From Sphaerulina vaccinii (lineage: Eukaryota; Ascomycota; Dothideomycetes; Mycosphaerellales; Mycosphaerellaceae), in assembly GCA_022570795.1 (NCBI GenBank), contig JAKUDP010000010.1:1736001-1800000 (forward strand): a stretch of DNA of 64,000 nucleotides, in the 5' to 3' direction. The translations under genes were made by a program, and so were the position numbers. The notes below the pieces were generated by a model. It saw only the letters and a program-made list of their open reading frames with translations. It did not search any database and was not told the origin of the DNA. Of the stretch, positions 10,671 to 22,885 are shown piece by piece; the first letter of the stretch is position 1, and every line of letters starts with the position of its first letter.

Positions 10671-13600
10671 TTGAACCCTCGAGCGTATCTTCGGGCTTTG
10701 AAAGCTTCCGATGGTGGTTATAGCGACAACAGTTTGGACATGCTTCTCGTCTGTGGAAGTTTAATGATAGTTGAAGTCGAATGCGGCCAAGGTGAAAGGT
10801 AGAAACACTTGTCTGGAAGGAGTATCCCGTCCTCTTCGCAGCGTCGTGGAAGGTGGAGTCGCTGATATGTAGTTGCCAGAATAGGTTTAGACGTATAATC
10901 TCATCTGATGAGGTCTATCCAGCAATTTGTAGACTTCGCCAGGATGGCCGACGCCCGTGGTCAGCCAGACAATTTTCCCCTCACACTTGTCCACAACCAT
11001 ACATTACAACAAATTCTTATACGGTGCTCCTTCATGCCAAGAGTGGTGGGGCATTCTCCGATGGTACCCCGAAGCACGCATATGCCATGGCCGTGCGTAT
11101 GCGTATGCGAATGCGCTGCAGCCAGAGACCGCCGGCGCAGAAGCAGGACCGTAATAATCATGAGGCTGTCGAGATCAGTGAAGATCTTGACATTTTCTCG
11201 AGCAGGCACCACGCGCTGCCTTTCTGCTGGACATCACCCTGAAACTCTTTGATCGCCGCTACAAAATCAGCGAGCGAGTAAAGTTTCATATGGCTCTTCC
11301 GAGAGCAATGGCTCGATGGGGTTTTCGACAGCAGAGAATCGCAATTCTATTGTTGTACAACTCAAAAGGACCGATACCAGGCGATCAAGTCGCACATCAT
11401 TCCAAATGCGCCTGGCACGAGAGCAGTTGAGGAAGGATCAGTGAATCAGTGATCTCCAGATTGGCCAAACAGGTCGTCTTTTCCGCGAGAAGGTACAATA
11501 CGAATCGATCTCGATTCAGGGACTCGTCGTCGGCTCCACTCAGCATGCCAGTCGTCCTTTGGCACACTCCTGCTGCTGGAAGCGTCTTTTTGGTCTTCAT
11601 GAAAGTATCGTTGAGCAGCAGAGGTCGAATTAGACTTTCTTTACACAAACTGGATGCAGGGGTTGTACTTCTCCCCTGTGCATGTAACCGCAATTGTACA
11701 TAGTACATACCACATGCAGCGCTTCGTCCGCCAGACTCCGTCTCGAGCCCCATCGTCTCTCATCCTCGTTGGAAGTGCTCGTCCGGATCTCACACCGCGC
11801 GATGATCTCCGGGAAGGTGGAGCGATAGCTCGACTGTTCCCAATGCTCATCATCACGAGATCGTCAAGCCATCCGATGGAGTGGCTGCAGAACCGAGCGC
11901 AACGTCTTGAGGCCGGGGAGAACCTTAACTATTGGTCGTGGCATCTCACCTATCTCACGTGGTAGACGCGGCTTGGGCAAAAGCGGCACTTTCACTCTGC
12001 TAGTTCGACAGTCGTTCCTCGTTGAAGATCATCATTGCTACAGAGCAGATCATCATCAAGCTTCTTCGTTCGTCGTTTGTGAGCCGCACACGTGGCGCTG
12101 CTTACAACATCGCATCTGATTGGAACCAGGCCAGAATGGCCCTGCATGCGGCCACAAATCGCATCGTGCCATGCGGCTACTCGGCAAGCGTGTCCGATCA
12201 TCAATTTCTGGTCATGTCAGGATTGGCGCGAGATCTCAAATCTAAACCCCGCCACCACACCCATTGCTCCAACGCCACGTCCTGCTGATGGCGAATCGAA
12301 AACAGGCATGCAACGCAGCAACAGGCGCAGGATCCCAGAAATCAGGCTGTCACCAGGCAGAGGACAGTCGAAAATCATTCTTGGCGCGTCCGAGCAGACA
12401 GCTGTGCGCCCCAGACTCTGATCCGGACCGACAAACTGGTAGCGCTCGCTCAGCAGCGTCCTTCACAGATGTGTATTTCGCTGACTAGCGTCTTGTCGAA
12501 AGGCTCCTTCAGCTGGAGGATGCCGAGACTCTGTCGCAAGGTGCCGTAGAACCCTCCTTCCAGTTGTGGTAAAGCTGACTAAAGGTCTGCTCCGGTCTAA
12601 GTCTTGTAGGGCTCAAACTAGACTCTCATCAGATCGTCAGGAGTAGTTCTGCTGGCGTCCACGATGATGGATACGACGACTGTCCTTCACCAGTACTCTT
12701 GAATACGACGAATGCACTGACATTGGGCCACGTATGCGGGTGGACTTCGTCACTGATCGAAGGCAAGGCCATATAGCTATATGCAGGTCGAGTAAGGCTG
12801 CCAGCAGGGGCGTGCTGTCAGATTTGCTCCCAGCTGTCACCAACGGTGTTTCAGTAACAGTAAGAGGAGTAAGTATCGTGGCCAAGAAAGACATCGCTAT
12901 GAGTGGCGTGCTCAATGGAAGGGATCAGCGATGAATCTGCACAAAAGAATTGGATATGCAAGCCTCATAGGATTGTGTTTGGGTCGGGGAGTCTTGTTCG
13001 GAGCTTGCATCTTAGAGCGCGCCTCTGTCGACACTTGGCCCAGAAGGACAGATTCGCGCTCGCAGATTGGCGAAAGCAGGCCATTTATCGTTGAAGCTAG
13101 CGACGCCACATGTGCACCGATAGCCACCTATCGTCACCAAGCTCACAGTCCTGTCAGCCTACAAGTGTTTCCCTTAACCTGCGACACATAGCGAAGACCT
13201 CATTATACTGAAAAGTCAGCGTTCCCACCAACAATTCGGAATAGAGCCCGTTCTCGAAAGCATCTGCGGGTCACGATCACCTGCAGTAGACTGCCTTACG
13301 AATTCGGAGATTGATCTCCGTTTGGAACACCTCTCGTTCTTTTCGCGTGCGGAGGATTATTGCTACTACTGTCAACGATACTACTACTGTGCCTCGAAAA
13401 AGACAATATCTTCCTTCAGCTGGTCATTGGCCACACATCCCGTTCTCACGCAGCAATTGTGCAGCCATTCCTTACTGGCGTGCATGTTTGCCTTGGCGCT
13501 ACCGTGCTCCTGGAACCGCTACTCTGGAAAGTACGTCAAACACGACTTCGCCCGCTTGACTCGGAATCTGTACTGGTCTTGTTAAGAGCGGAATCTTCCT

Positions 13601-13820
13601 ACACAGCTCGTTTCGCTGCGCGAGTCCTGCCGACGGCGTGAAGAAGGCGGAGGTCCTGTCGTCACTTTCGACGCCTTTGCACACCGACACGCTACAGACT
13701 CGGACCTGACTGGAGCTGGAGTGATGGTCACTGGTCAGCCTGCGTTGGGAACTATCATTTTTTCGATTGGCCGGGATTACTGGACAGACAGTGCAATTTT
13801 AACGTTGTGCCACTACTGTA
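10671..13820. other. Gene-free stretch, right flank of MITE to Zn2Cys6 gene
   Basis: About 3.1 kb. Overlapping short frames occur in several phases (for example around 13310-13640), but none has family character, a convincing start or consistent splice sites. GC appears to be near that of the flanks by eye. I see no gene; it may be decayed repeat sequence or long regulatory DNA for the downstream transcription factor. Confidence 0.45.
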
Positions 13821-15292
13821 ATGTCTCCAGATCAGCCCCAGCATTATGGCTACACACTCTCCACTACAAGGACAATAGGCGATGCCGTTCCAGCTATCGA
13901 CCATTATTCGTTGGCCGGTCCAAATAATGCACCCTTTGCGTCGGGAACCCCACAACCACCTGGCTCGAATCGGAAGAAACAGAGGCTGCCCAAAACAAAG
14001 TCCGACAGGCAGCTCACCAAATCCATCTCTACGCCGCATCTTCGAGGTCCCATTATGTCAGAGTCAGAACTTGACAAGAAGCGAAACAAACTGGGCTATC
14101 AGAGAATATCCATCGCCTGCGGTAAGTGACGTGCTCGATCGAGGTGCCGCGAGTCTCACCAGACGTGCCGTGCAGACATGCGGCAAATCGCAATGTACTT
14201 ACCGTCTTTTTACAAGCACTTCGCTGACACTAGCCAGCTCACTGCCGTCGTCGCAAGATCAGATGTCTGGTTGCCGAAGACGACCCCGAACAAAGATGCC
14301 GGAACTGCATTCGACTGAAGAAGGAATGTGTCTTCTATCCTGTCGACCAACAGGCTATGCTTGATGCCCGATCTGAGGCATCGGGAAAGTCAGGAGCACC
14401 CTCTGCGCCGTCTTCAGCAGTATCGACGTCGCCGCTGCAGTCGGACGGACGAGGCTTTGAGCAGCATGCTTTCGCTGGTGGGTATGGAACTTCAGCGATG
14501 CCGCCCGTATCAACAGCATATCAAAGCATGCCTGTAATACCTAGCGCTGGCATACCAGTTCAAGGTAACTACCCTCCTCCTGTAGGCTTGCGTACAGTCA
14601 TTGATGCTGCGACAGGGAACTACTCGCCGCAGGACTACGCATTCCAAGCCCCTGGCCAGCCTCCAGCACCATGGGCTGCGGCAGACTTCGCGGGTCACAA
14701 TCGAAAGACACCTGTTTCGCGCACACCCAGCGTGCAGCCGCCCTTTGCGAGATACGCCTCAGCTCCAGCCGCTGACGTGGCGCCGTTTCCAGGACATGAG
14801 GGATCTGTCCAGTCGTCGCCGAGCGTGCCACAAGTTCCTTACGGATACAGGCCAGAACAGATGCAGCAGCCACCACAATCGCACGGGTGGCAGCCTCAGC
14901 CTCAGCCCGGTCGAGCAGTATCTTACTCTGAGTATCCACAGAACTACACTCCTCAGTATCAGCAGCAACCACCACCCTTGCAGAGCTCTTATCCTCGTCA
15001 AGCACAGATGCAGGCGCCGTTGCAGCAACCCATGCAGTCTCCAATGCCTCCGCCCGGCCCTGGAATGATGCATATGCCACAGCCTATGCCTCCGCCGGGC
15101 CAGCACCAGTACATGATGCACCACGATCCGCGCAGTGTGAGCGCGCCCAGCGTTCCATCGTCGTCACACTATCCTGTGCAACAACCGCCATGGTTTGGTT
15201 CTACTGTGCCCTCGCACTCCCCAGTCAACGACGACCCGCGCAGGCTGCCAAGCAACTATCCCCCGAGTGGTTACAGCAATCCAGGGAGGTAA
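13821..15292 (+). CDS. Zn2Cys6 transcription factor with Pro/Gln-rich C-terminus
   Basis: Predicted nuclear DNA-binding regulator. Exons are 13821-14121 and 14238-15292, with a 116-nt intron (GTAAGT donor, CCAG acceptor). The join completes the binuclear zinc cluster in frame. Cysteines fall at about residues 100, 103, 110, 121, 124 and 131 (CX2CX6CX10CX2CX6C) around CAHCRRRKIRC and CRNCIRLKKEC. The product is 451 residues. The N-terminus is basic (SNRKKQRLPKTKS). After residue 150 it is almost all Pro, Gln, Ser, Met and Tyr, like a low-complexity activation region. The usual fungal-specific middle homology domain is absent. Targets cannot be inferred. A GTAAAC overlapping the stop codon could be a donor for a further exon, but I found no convincing continuation. 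The gene sits alone between two gene-poor regions. Confidence 0.88.
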
Positions 15293-17660
15293 ACATGTTG
15301 CTGGGCAGGTTGCGACCTCATTGCCTTGCAACAATGCTACCCAGGCCTGCACCTTTGAGATTCTCGGCGAAGTGTGGTTAGGTGGTCATGGATCTCTGGT
15401 ACACTGCAACCATATAGGGGACGTGCCAACGAAAACTCCTTGTCAGACGCGAGAAAGAAGATATGGTTCGTGGGAAACAGGACGAAAGGCATCCAGAGAC
15501 GTTTGAGACCAAGACACCACAACATCGGTAATCTCTAAAGCCCTCTGTACGTTGCGGCGCGCAAGATCAGACTACCAGCAAGAGAAGCGCCGGAAGCCTT
15601 TGCGTACGTAGGCGCTGGGCACGCACAGCAGGCGCATGAAGACCCACACCGAGACAAGCATTGTGAAATGGCAACTCAGGGCAGCAACATTTTACGCACC
15701 CGAGAACCGATTGAGGAAGCAGCCATAACGACGTACCACACGAATGCCTTCATTGGCTGTGGGTTCTTGGAGCAGGAGGTGATGTTGCAGATTTCAAGAC
15801 GAGATTGTGCCGGTGTGATTGCCTACTTGGAGTGGACATCCGACCTTGCAGGAGAGTTGCTTCAACGAATGCTTCGGAGCAGAGCAGGTCACCAGCCACC
15901 ACCTTCTGAACAACCAGGTGGAGGATTGCTACTGCGGCAAGACACCGAGTCACGCCATGATCGCGTTTTGCATGCATAGTGGAGGACGGCAGTGCATTAG
16001 TGAGCATAAGGCACCCTGGCCAGAATGTTTCTGTACTGCCACACGACCAAATTCTTAGTCATGTTGCGATGTCTCCTTGGAGGACTACAGAATAGAGGAG
16101 ATCTAAGTCTCACTAAATCGCCTGGGTGAGCAATAGACCACGCTTAAGCCCTATTATACCCCTGCAAGCTCATCTGGATGAACTGCGGCACCCCAAAGTC
16201 ATCATATATCTCGATCTTGTTCTGCCGAGATCGCCGAGAAGTGCTTTGCCCACGATGATATGCCGAGCGTATACAAGAGTGAGGGATGGAGTCCTAAATA
16301 CACACACAGTGTACACGGGCGTATATACACTATGTCCACCGCCCTCTGGAATCGCGAGCCTGTGTCCACAGCTCTTGAGGCGTTGATTACGTATGATAAC
16401 CTCGCCGTCGCTGGGTTATCTGCCGTAAGAATCGTAAAAGTGGGTCCATACCTGGCTGATTCAGCCAGAATGCCTTATGTCCATGGTATGTACATAGTGG
16501 GTTTGACGGTGGACATAAGAGCTCATCCTTAATACACGGTGGATCTCCACTGCTAACAAGAGTGCAAGGGCCGGAACTGGTATTCGCGCGACAACTAGGC
16601 GTCCTGTATAGGCAAACGCTGGGGTTTCGCTTGCCAACAGAAAAAGACTGGCCGATTATCCGTAATGCCAAGAGATACAACCAGAGAAATGTGGATGGCA
16701 TGTTGCCGTTCACAAAAGAGCACGCGTGGTGTGCTACACAACATGACCCCAGAAATGGGCGTCTATTATCTTCTGCATCTGTCCGCGACCGAAATACGCA
16801 ACATTCTCCGTGACGACTGCGATCTGCTTACGAGACAGGGGACATATCCGACTATTGCCTCTAGCTGAAGGAGGCCCACACTCGCGTGGGAATATTGATG
16901 CGCTCATGCTTTCTACACCGCTTGCGAGACACTTCTATGCACAGCCAGAAGCGAGCATCGCCCCGAGGCGATGATGCAGCAGCAGGCTCGGTGGGAGTGG
17001 ATAACACACCGACAACACCGTCACAGCTGCAGAGACTCTCTGAATTTGCCTACAACATGGACCCCATTTCACTCGACAGTTGAAGTTGAGAGGCTCCAGG
17101 TTCGCAAGATCTCCAGGAACGCGAAATATGAAAGCCCGACTGCGCTTCTCCACGATGGCACAGATGTCGTGCATGAACTTCGACTCGGATGAACGGTAAC
17201 ATTCTCCGCTCCATCATGGAGGTGAAGAGCAGGGCATAGCCCATCCATAGCCCACTCCACTATAGCATGCCATACCCTCGGATGCATCTCCGAGGAACGC
17301 CGTGGTCGCACGAAGGCTTCCTGCATGCTTCATATACATGTATGTAACCAGCATCGATGACGATGACAGTCGGACTTGTTGCAGGTGAACATATCTTGGC
17401 ACTCTCACAGTTCTAAGTGAGGCCTGCCAAGTCTGAGAAGCCTTTGGGCCGCGAAGAACGACTATTCTCTGGCGCGTGGTGGATGTTGTGAAGATTAAGA
17501 AGGCCCTATCAGAGACACATACTGTGGGAAGAATGCACTGTGACAATACCAGGGCGCTAGATGAACCTTGACATATATAGACCTAGCGTATCAACCTTGA
17601 TGTCCTGTCAAACGTCGACCTCACGTCAAGTTCTTGCTTCAATTTCCCAACACACAGCGT
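15293..17660. other. Gene-free stretch
   Basis: About 2.4 kb without a convincing gene. Short frames at 15668-15979 and on the minus strand around 17070-17540 lack recognisable domains and splice structure. The first part is probably the 3' UTR of the Zn2Cys6 gene. Confidence 0.45.
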
Positions 17661-18814
17661 TCACGGCACTAAGATTGCCCGACCACGCACTTTGCCAGCG
17701 CTCAGGTCATCGATCGCTTTCTGGAAGTCATCCAGCTTGTATTGTTGTGTATGCAGCTTCACCTTTCCCTGAGCTGCGAGTACCATCAACTCTGCCAGGT
17801 CGTTGTAGCTTCCGACGAGGTTACCAATAAAGTTGATCTCAGTAGAGATGATATCTGGCAAGGCAAGTTAGTCACACATACATTTCCGAAAGACTGCAAC
17901 TCGCACTCACCAATTGTAGGTATGTTGATGTTCTCTCCATATCCCACAACATAGTAGTTGCCAGCCCGACGCAGCATCTTTACGCCTGTCGCGGTAGAAC
18001 CACCTTCAGCCACGAAGTCGATAACGGCCTCTGCACCTTTGCCTCCTGTAAGCTCAAGAACTTCTTTCACAAAACTACCATCATCTTTCGACAACACGAC
18101 ATGATCGGCTCCGATATCCTTTGCCAAAGCTAAGGCATCTGGGTTTCGATCAATCACAACCAATGTGGCTCCACTGATAGCAGCCATGACTTGCACTCCG
18201 ATATGTCCTAATCCTCCAGCACCGATGATCACACAGAACTCCCCAGGTCTCAACACCTTAGCAGCTTTCGCAGCAGCATGATAAGCCGTCAAACCAGCAT
18301 CAGCAAGAGCAGCAACATCAGCAGGTTGGAGCTTTGGGTCAAGCTTGATCACACTTCTTGCTGTGGTCTTGAGGTATTCGGCATATCCACCATCGGCATT
18401 GATTCCTGGAAATGAAGAGTTCTCGCAGTGGACATCATCTCCGAAGCGACAGGCTCTGCAGAGGCCACAGGTTACGAGAGGGTGTAGGATTACTGGGTCG
18501 CCAACTGCGAGGCCTGTCACGGAGGAGCCTATCTCGTGAATCCAGCCGGCATTCTCATGCCCAATCGTATAGGGAAGGGATACGCCGGCCTTTTCTTCCC
18601 ATTGGCCTTCGAGGATATGAATGTCTGTCCTGGAATGAATGAAGTATTAGCTCAAGAGTGGAGAGGATGATGATGGTACTCGAGAAAAGACAAACCTGCA
18701 AACACCAGCTGCGCCAATCTTGACAATCACATCGAGAGGATGTTCAATCTGAGGCTGTGGAGCCTCTGACATTTCCAAGTTCTTGTGGTAGCCTACCACT
18801 TTGACTGCCTTCAT
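17661..18814 (-). CDS. Zinc-containing alcohol dehydrogenase (MDR family)
   Basis: NAD(P)-dependent oxidation of an alcohol, or reduction of an aldehyde, in the medium-chain dehydrogenase family. Exons on the minus strand are 18814-18696, 18629-17911 and 17854-17661, giving 343 residues, the usual size for a class with no extra insertion. Catalytic-zinc ligands Cys39 (GVCRTD) and His64 (GHENAG) are present. A full structural-zinc set is visible: Cys94, 97, 100 and 108 (CGLCRACRFGDDVHC). The Rossmann motif GAGGLGHIG is intact, followed by an acidic VVIDRN that suggests NAD. It resembles bacterial-type propanol-preferring enzymes. The substrate cannot be read from sequence. No signal peptide, so cytosolic. 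The neighbours do not suggest a pathway. Confidence 0.92.
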
Positions 18815-19559
18815 CTTTGACGACATTTCTCAAGCGTTGTCTAGAAATCAGTTGTGTGACGCGACAGTACTCTGCTCGCGACACTGTGCTTCTATATGGT
18901 GTGAGCATACCTGTAGCTATACTATGGCGCAGAGCCGCCCCTCATCGCGGCCTTGCGGCTGGCTAAAGCAACCCCGCGAATGGCATATGTGTTAGGCGTT
19001 TACCAAGTGGTCGAGACCAGTTCGCTGAGTAACACTCAGAATGTATCCTCGGGCATATAGTGGATGACCTCGAGATTTTGTGATTGTGCTGCTGCAGAGT
19101 TTCGATCTTATTCCCGGAGCTGCCTGGTTTCCGAAGCAGACTATTTGGGAAAGCGCCATTCGAGGCGATATGGCAAACGCGTCTCGCAGAAGCGTGGCTT
19201 GGTCGCAGTTCTTTCGTGTCTGGATGTGAGGCGACTACTGTAGGCGGTTTCAGCAAGATCATGAAGCTCTGCGGTCGTGGGCATATGATCATGTCGCCAT
19301 ATCCTCGAACAGGACTTTGCGCAACTTGATGCGTGCATCGAGCGAACACTGTGTCGCAGTCTTCAATAGCAGCTTCCTCAACGCGCTCGAAGATGTGCCA
19401 CATTAGCGCATCACATGGTAACGAGAGCAGAGGCAAGAGATGGCATAATTTCAGCACTCCTCGCGTCTGGGTGAATCGTTTTGTACACTGTACAGTCGCT
19501 CGCTAGGTCCATGTGAGCAAAGTCTTCATCTATACACTTACAATGAATCTGCCTGCTCA
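18815..19559. other. Intergenic region
   Basis: 745 bp containing the promoter side of the alcohol dehydrogenase and the 3' side of RCF1. The 164-residue minus-strand frame at 18963-19457 has no domain character. I see nothing else. Confidence 0.45.
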
Positions 19560-20228
19560 TCACCTGCGTTGCCACAGTTCCATGGCGGCGCCTAGTATGC
19601 CCGTCCTTCGTCTCTCTTTCTCTTCGAGCGCACTCTTGATAGAGCCCCAGCCACCTTCGGGCTGGCCATTGTCTCTTCTTTGCCTCTCTTCTAGTATCCG
19701 CCGTTCGTCCTGTGTGAACTCCTGCTTCTCTGCTGTCCGCGCCTTCATCAGTTTGTTTCGCAGCGCCCTCAATTCCTGTTCTTCTTCATCTCGCGCCTCC
19801 AATTCTCGTAACCATGACTCGTGTCGTTCCTTCTTCTGCTTCTCTGCTATCGCCCCTTCGAATTCCTTGCGCTTCGATCGATCGCCCTCGTAATATGCGC
19901 TCCCTGCAACCATGGCGAGAATCGTGAAGCCCTGTGCATAGATACGTCGACGAAACATGCGATTTGTGCGGTACTTGTCTCCAGACTTTATCGATCGCGT
20001 CCTGTTCACATGGAGATCTCAGTTCATGGCCTGATGAATGTAGCTCATCACGATCGGTGCTTACGCTTCATATAAGGCCCAGCATGTCAGAGCACAACCA
20101 AGTGGAATCAATGGTTCCTCTATCAGTCTTCGCTTGAACTTTGCCATGCGCGATTCCTCGTAGAACTCATTGTCTTCGTCGAAAGAGGATGGCGGCGGGG
20201 CCGTATTGATATTGCCTGGTACAGACAT
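19560..20228 (-). CDS. RCF1: RCF1, respiratory supercomplex factor 1 (HIG1 domain)
   Basis: Inner mitochondrial membrane protein that supports assembly and stability of the complex III-IV supercomplex. Exons are 20228-20065 and 20001-19560, with a 63-nt intron (GTAAGC donor). The product is 201 residues, and the join reads LYEATRSIKSGDK. Two membrane segments are visible: PLIPLGCALTCWALYEA and QGFTILAMVAGSAYY. Between them is the Hig1 type-2 motif region NRMFRRRIYAQGFT. The C-terminal half is a charged coiled coil, as in other fungal Rcf1 proteins. The start gives MSVPGNINTAPPPSS, a normal head for the family. Upstream in-frame residues starting at 20276 were left out because the shorter start fits better. 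Divergent from ILV1 with 393 bp between starts. Confidence 0.93.
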
Positions 20229-20621
20229 GTCTGCGATTGACCAGTCGTGTGCTCGTTTTGGTTGTCCTCGCAGCAAAGGTACTCAGGTATTGTTTCGAGT
20301 CGTGGCGAATATGCTCTGTCCAGCTGAATGCGGAGTCTGATCTACTTCGTTCTGGCGAGTCTGGGAGACGCGCGTGGGATAGATTGAAGGTCTGCAACAT
20401 CAACTCATATCAGCATCCTCAATCCTCAAAGACTCCCGAGCAAGATCCGCAAGTTGATGATGCTCTCTTGCATCTGGCGCTAGCAGGGGTCGGAAGTGCG
20501 TCCGTACCGCCGATATTCGGTTGTCGCATTGAACAAGAACAGTCATAAATATAACAACATCCAAGGTGTGCTTGGTGATAGCACCTGTAGACGACATTTG
20601 ATACATGACAAGCCGGCGAAC
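20229..20621. promoter_or_regulatory. Divergent promoter region of RCF1 and ILV1
   Basis: 393 bp between the two start codons. No specific binding site was identified with confidence. Confidence 0.4.
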
Positions 20622-22519
20622 ATGAACAAAGAGAACGACGTGCCTGATGGCACCAATGGCACCACGAACGGCTCGCACACTCCTGACGAGGCAATTCAAC
20701 CAAAGACTCCTCCAAGACCGAAGCATACCACTCTCGCTCTAACCGAGTATACCGCGAATGCCTCTCCGGTGTCAACAACGCCAAAGGAGAAGGCGCACAG
20801 CATCCTTCCGGACCATTTGCTTCTGCCCAATGGCCACCCAGATGTGAGTGTAACCACAGAGTCATGCCCTCATATGATCACATTGCATGCTCTCTCAGCA
20901 CATTCATCGCACTCAATAGTCTTGATACTCATCCATTGCCTTGCATAAGCATCAATCCCGGCGATGAACAGCACTGACTGATAGTGCAGTACATCCGACT
21001 CATCACAACAGCCAAGGTCTACGATATTATCGAGCAGACTCCACTTACACATGCTGTCAACCTGAGCAACCGGCTGGAGACAACTATCATGCTGAAGCGA
21101 GAAGACTTACTGCCTGTCTTCTCGTTCAAGCTGCGAGGTGCCTACAACAAGATGGCAAATCTAACTGATCAAGAGAGATGGAAGGGTGTCGTTGCATGCT
21201 CGGCTGGGAACCACGCTCAGGGTGTCGCCTTCTCAGCTCGAAAGCTCAAGATTCCAGCAACCATTGTGATGCCCAATGGTACCCCTGCCATCAAGTATGG
21301 CAATGTCTCACGACTGGGCGGTAGTGTCGTCCTGCATGGTGCAGACTTTGACGAGGCCAAAGCAGAGTGTAATCGTAGGGCAGAGGCTAACGGCCTGACC
21401 AACATTCCGCCCTTTGACGACCCATATGTCATCGCTGGCCAAGGAACCATCGGTGCTGAACTGCTTCGCCAGGCAGACCTGTCGAAACTCGAAGCCATCT
21501 TCTGCTGTGTTGGTGGTGGAGGCCTCATTGCTGGAATAGGTACCTACATCAAACGCTTCGCTCCACACGTCAAGATCATCGGCGTTGAGACCTTCGATGC
21601 CAATGCTTTGGTAACGTCTCTCAAAGCTGGGAAGCGCGTTACACTGAAGGAAGTCGGGCTCTTTGCTGATGGCCAGGCCGTCAAGACTGTTGGCGAGGAG
21701 ACTTTCCGTCTATGCCAGGAGGTAGTAGACGAGGTCATACAAGTCGACACTGACGATATCTGTGCTGCCATCAAGGACGTCTTCGAGGACACACGCTCTA
21801 TCTTGGAACCAGCCGGAGCCCTCTCACTTGCTGGTTTGAAGAAGTACGTCAGAAGCAACCCAGCCCGGGACACGCGTCGACAGCTTGTTGCGATCGCTAG
21901 TGGCGCCAACATGAACTTCGATCGCCTGCGATTTGTAGCCGAGCGTGCGGCTATCGGTGAGCGGAAAGAGGCTCTACTCTGTGTGAACATCCCAGAGCAG
22001 CCAGGAGCCTTTGCGACACTCATCAAAGAAGTGATGCCTTTGGCTGTCACGGAGTTCAGTTACCGATACGCAACAGACGAATCGGCCGACGTTCTCATCG
22101 GTATCCAGGTCAATCCGACCGATCGAACGCTGCAAGTCCAAGACCTTGTCTCCAGACTTGGAAACCACAGCATGACTGCACGAGACATCAGTGGTGATGA
22201 GTTGGCCAAGTCTCACATCCGATATCTGGTTGGAGGACGAAGCAATGCTGAGAATGAACGCTTGTTCGCTTTCGAATTCCCCGAGAGAGGAGGCGCTCTT
22301 CACAAGTTCCTGACAACGTTGCAACCACAGTTCAACATCTCGTTGTTCCACTATCGAAACTATGGTGGTGACATCGCAAAGATCCTGGCTGGTATTCAGT
22401 GTCCACCTGGCGAGGAGGATGGTCTCAACAAGTTCCTCCAGGATCTGGGATATGGCTATACTGAGGAGACTAAGAACGAGACATACCAGATGTTCATGCG
22501 CAATAAGCAGACTGCCTGA
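20622..22519 (+). CDS. ILV1: ILV1, L-threonine ammonia-lyase (threonine deaminase)
   Basis: PLP enzyme converting L-threonine to 2-oxobutanoate and ammonia, the first step of isoleucine synthesis, normally mitochondrial. Exons are 20622-20843 and 20990-22519 with a 146-nt intron, giving 583 residues. The PLP lysine is Lys121 in FSFKLRGAYNK. The glycine-rich phosphate loop is GGGGLIAG. Two ACT-like regulatory domains follow (from LLCVNIPEQPGAF and from RLFAFEFPERGGAL), so isoleucine feedback control is expected. The start is uncertain. The ATG at 20622 gives a head without a clear targeting signal. An in-frame ATG at 20496 would add MRPYRRYSVVALNKNSHK, which is positively charged and could be a mitochondrial presequence. 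Identification is firm; only the N-terminus is open. Confidence 0.95.
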
Positions 22520-22885
22520 AAGCCCGTACTCATCTGATACCTCGGACTCTATTCCGGCGTAGACTTAGTGTCGTCTACGAACAGACATTGTAGACTGGAC
22601 TGGAGTAGTCTCTAGATTCGACGCACTCCACCTGACCGTATACTGGGATGAATGTGAGGATCGCAAGGACGAGACTCATCGCAAACCGCGTCTCGCAGCC
22701 ATGGTTGCACGAGTGAGATGCAGGTCGGGGACCTGCAGCATGTACGTGCTGTCTCCACTGTATAGGCGGGCCTTGCCAGACATCTGTCAAACGATCAGCG
22801 TTTGCCGAAGATTTATCTCGCTGTCGCCCACTCTGTTGCTGCTTCACTTCTAACATTGACACCTATACAGCGGAACTTAAAAATC
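22520..22885. other. Intergenic region upstream of the RBR ligase
   Basis: 366 bp. CTATACAG at 22863-22870 may be the acceptor of a 5' UTR intron for the next gene. Nothing else seen. Confidence 0.4.

Noticed and set aside
11828..12372. TCGACTG near 11830 and CAGTCGA near 12365, resembling the MITE ends
   Set aside because: They face the wrong way, lack the extended repeat, and have no TA flanks.
13311..13641. Three overlapping plus-strand frames of 82-93 residues
   Set aside because: All three phases are open by chance, and none has family character.
18963..19457. 164-residue minus-strand frame
   Set aside because: No domain, poor composition, and no splice or start support.
20496..20621. 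N-terminal extension of ILV1
   Set aside because: Kept only as an alternative. It overlaps the RCF1/ILV1 promoter, and I cannot show it is translated, although it would supply a presequence.
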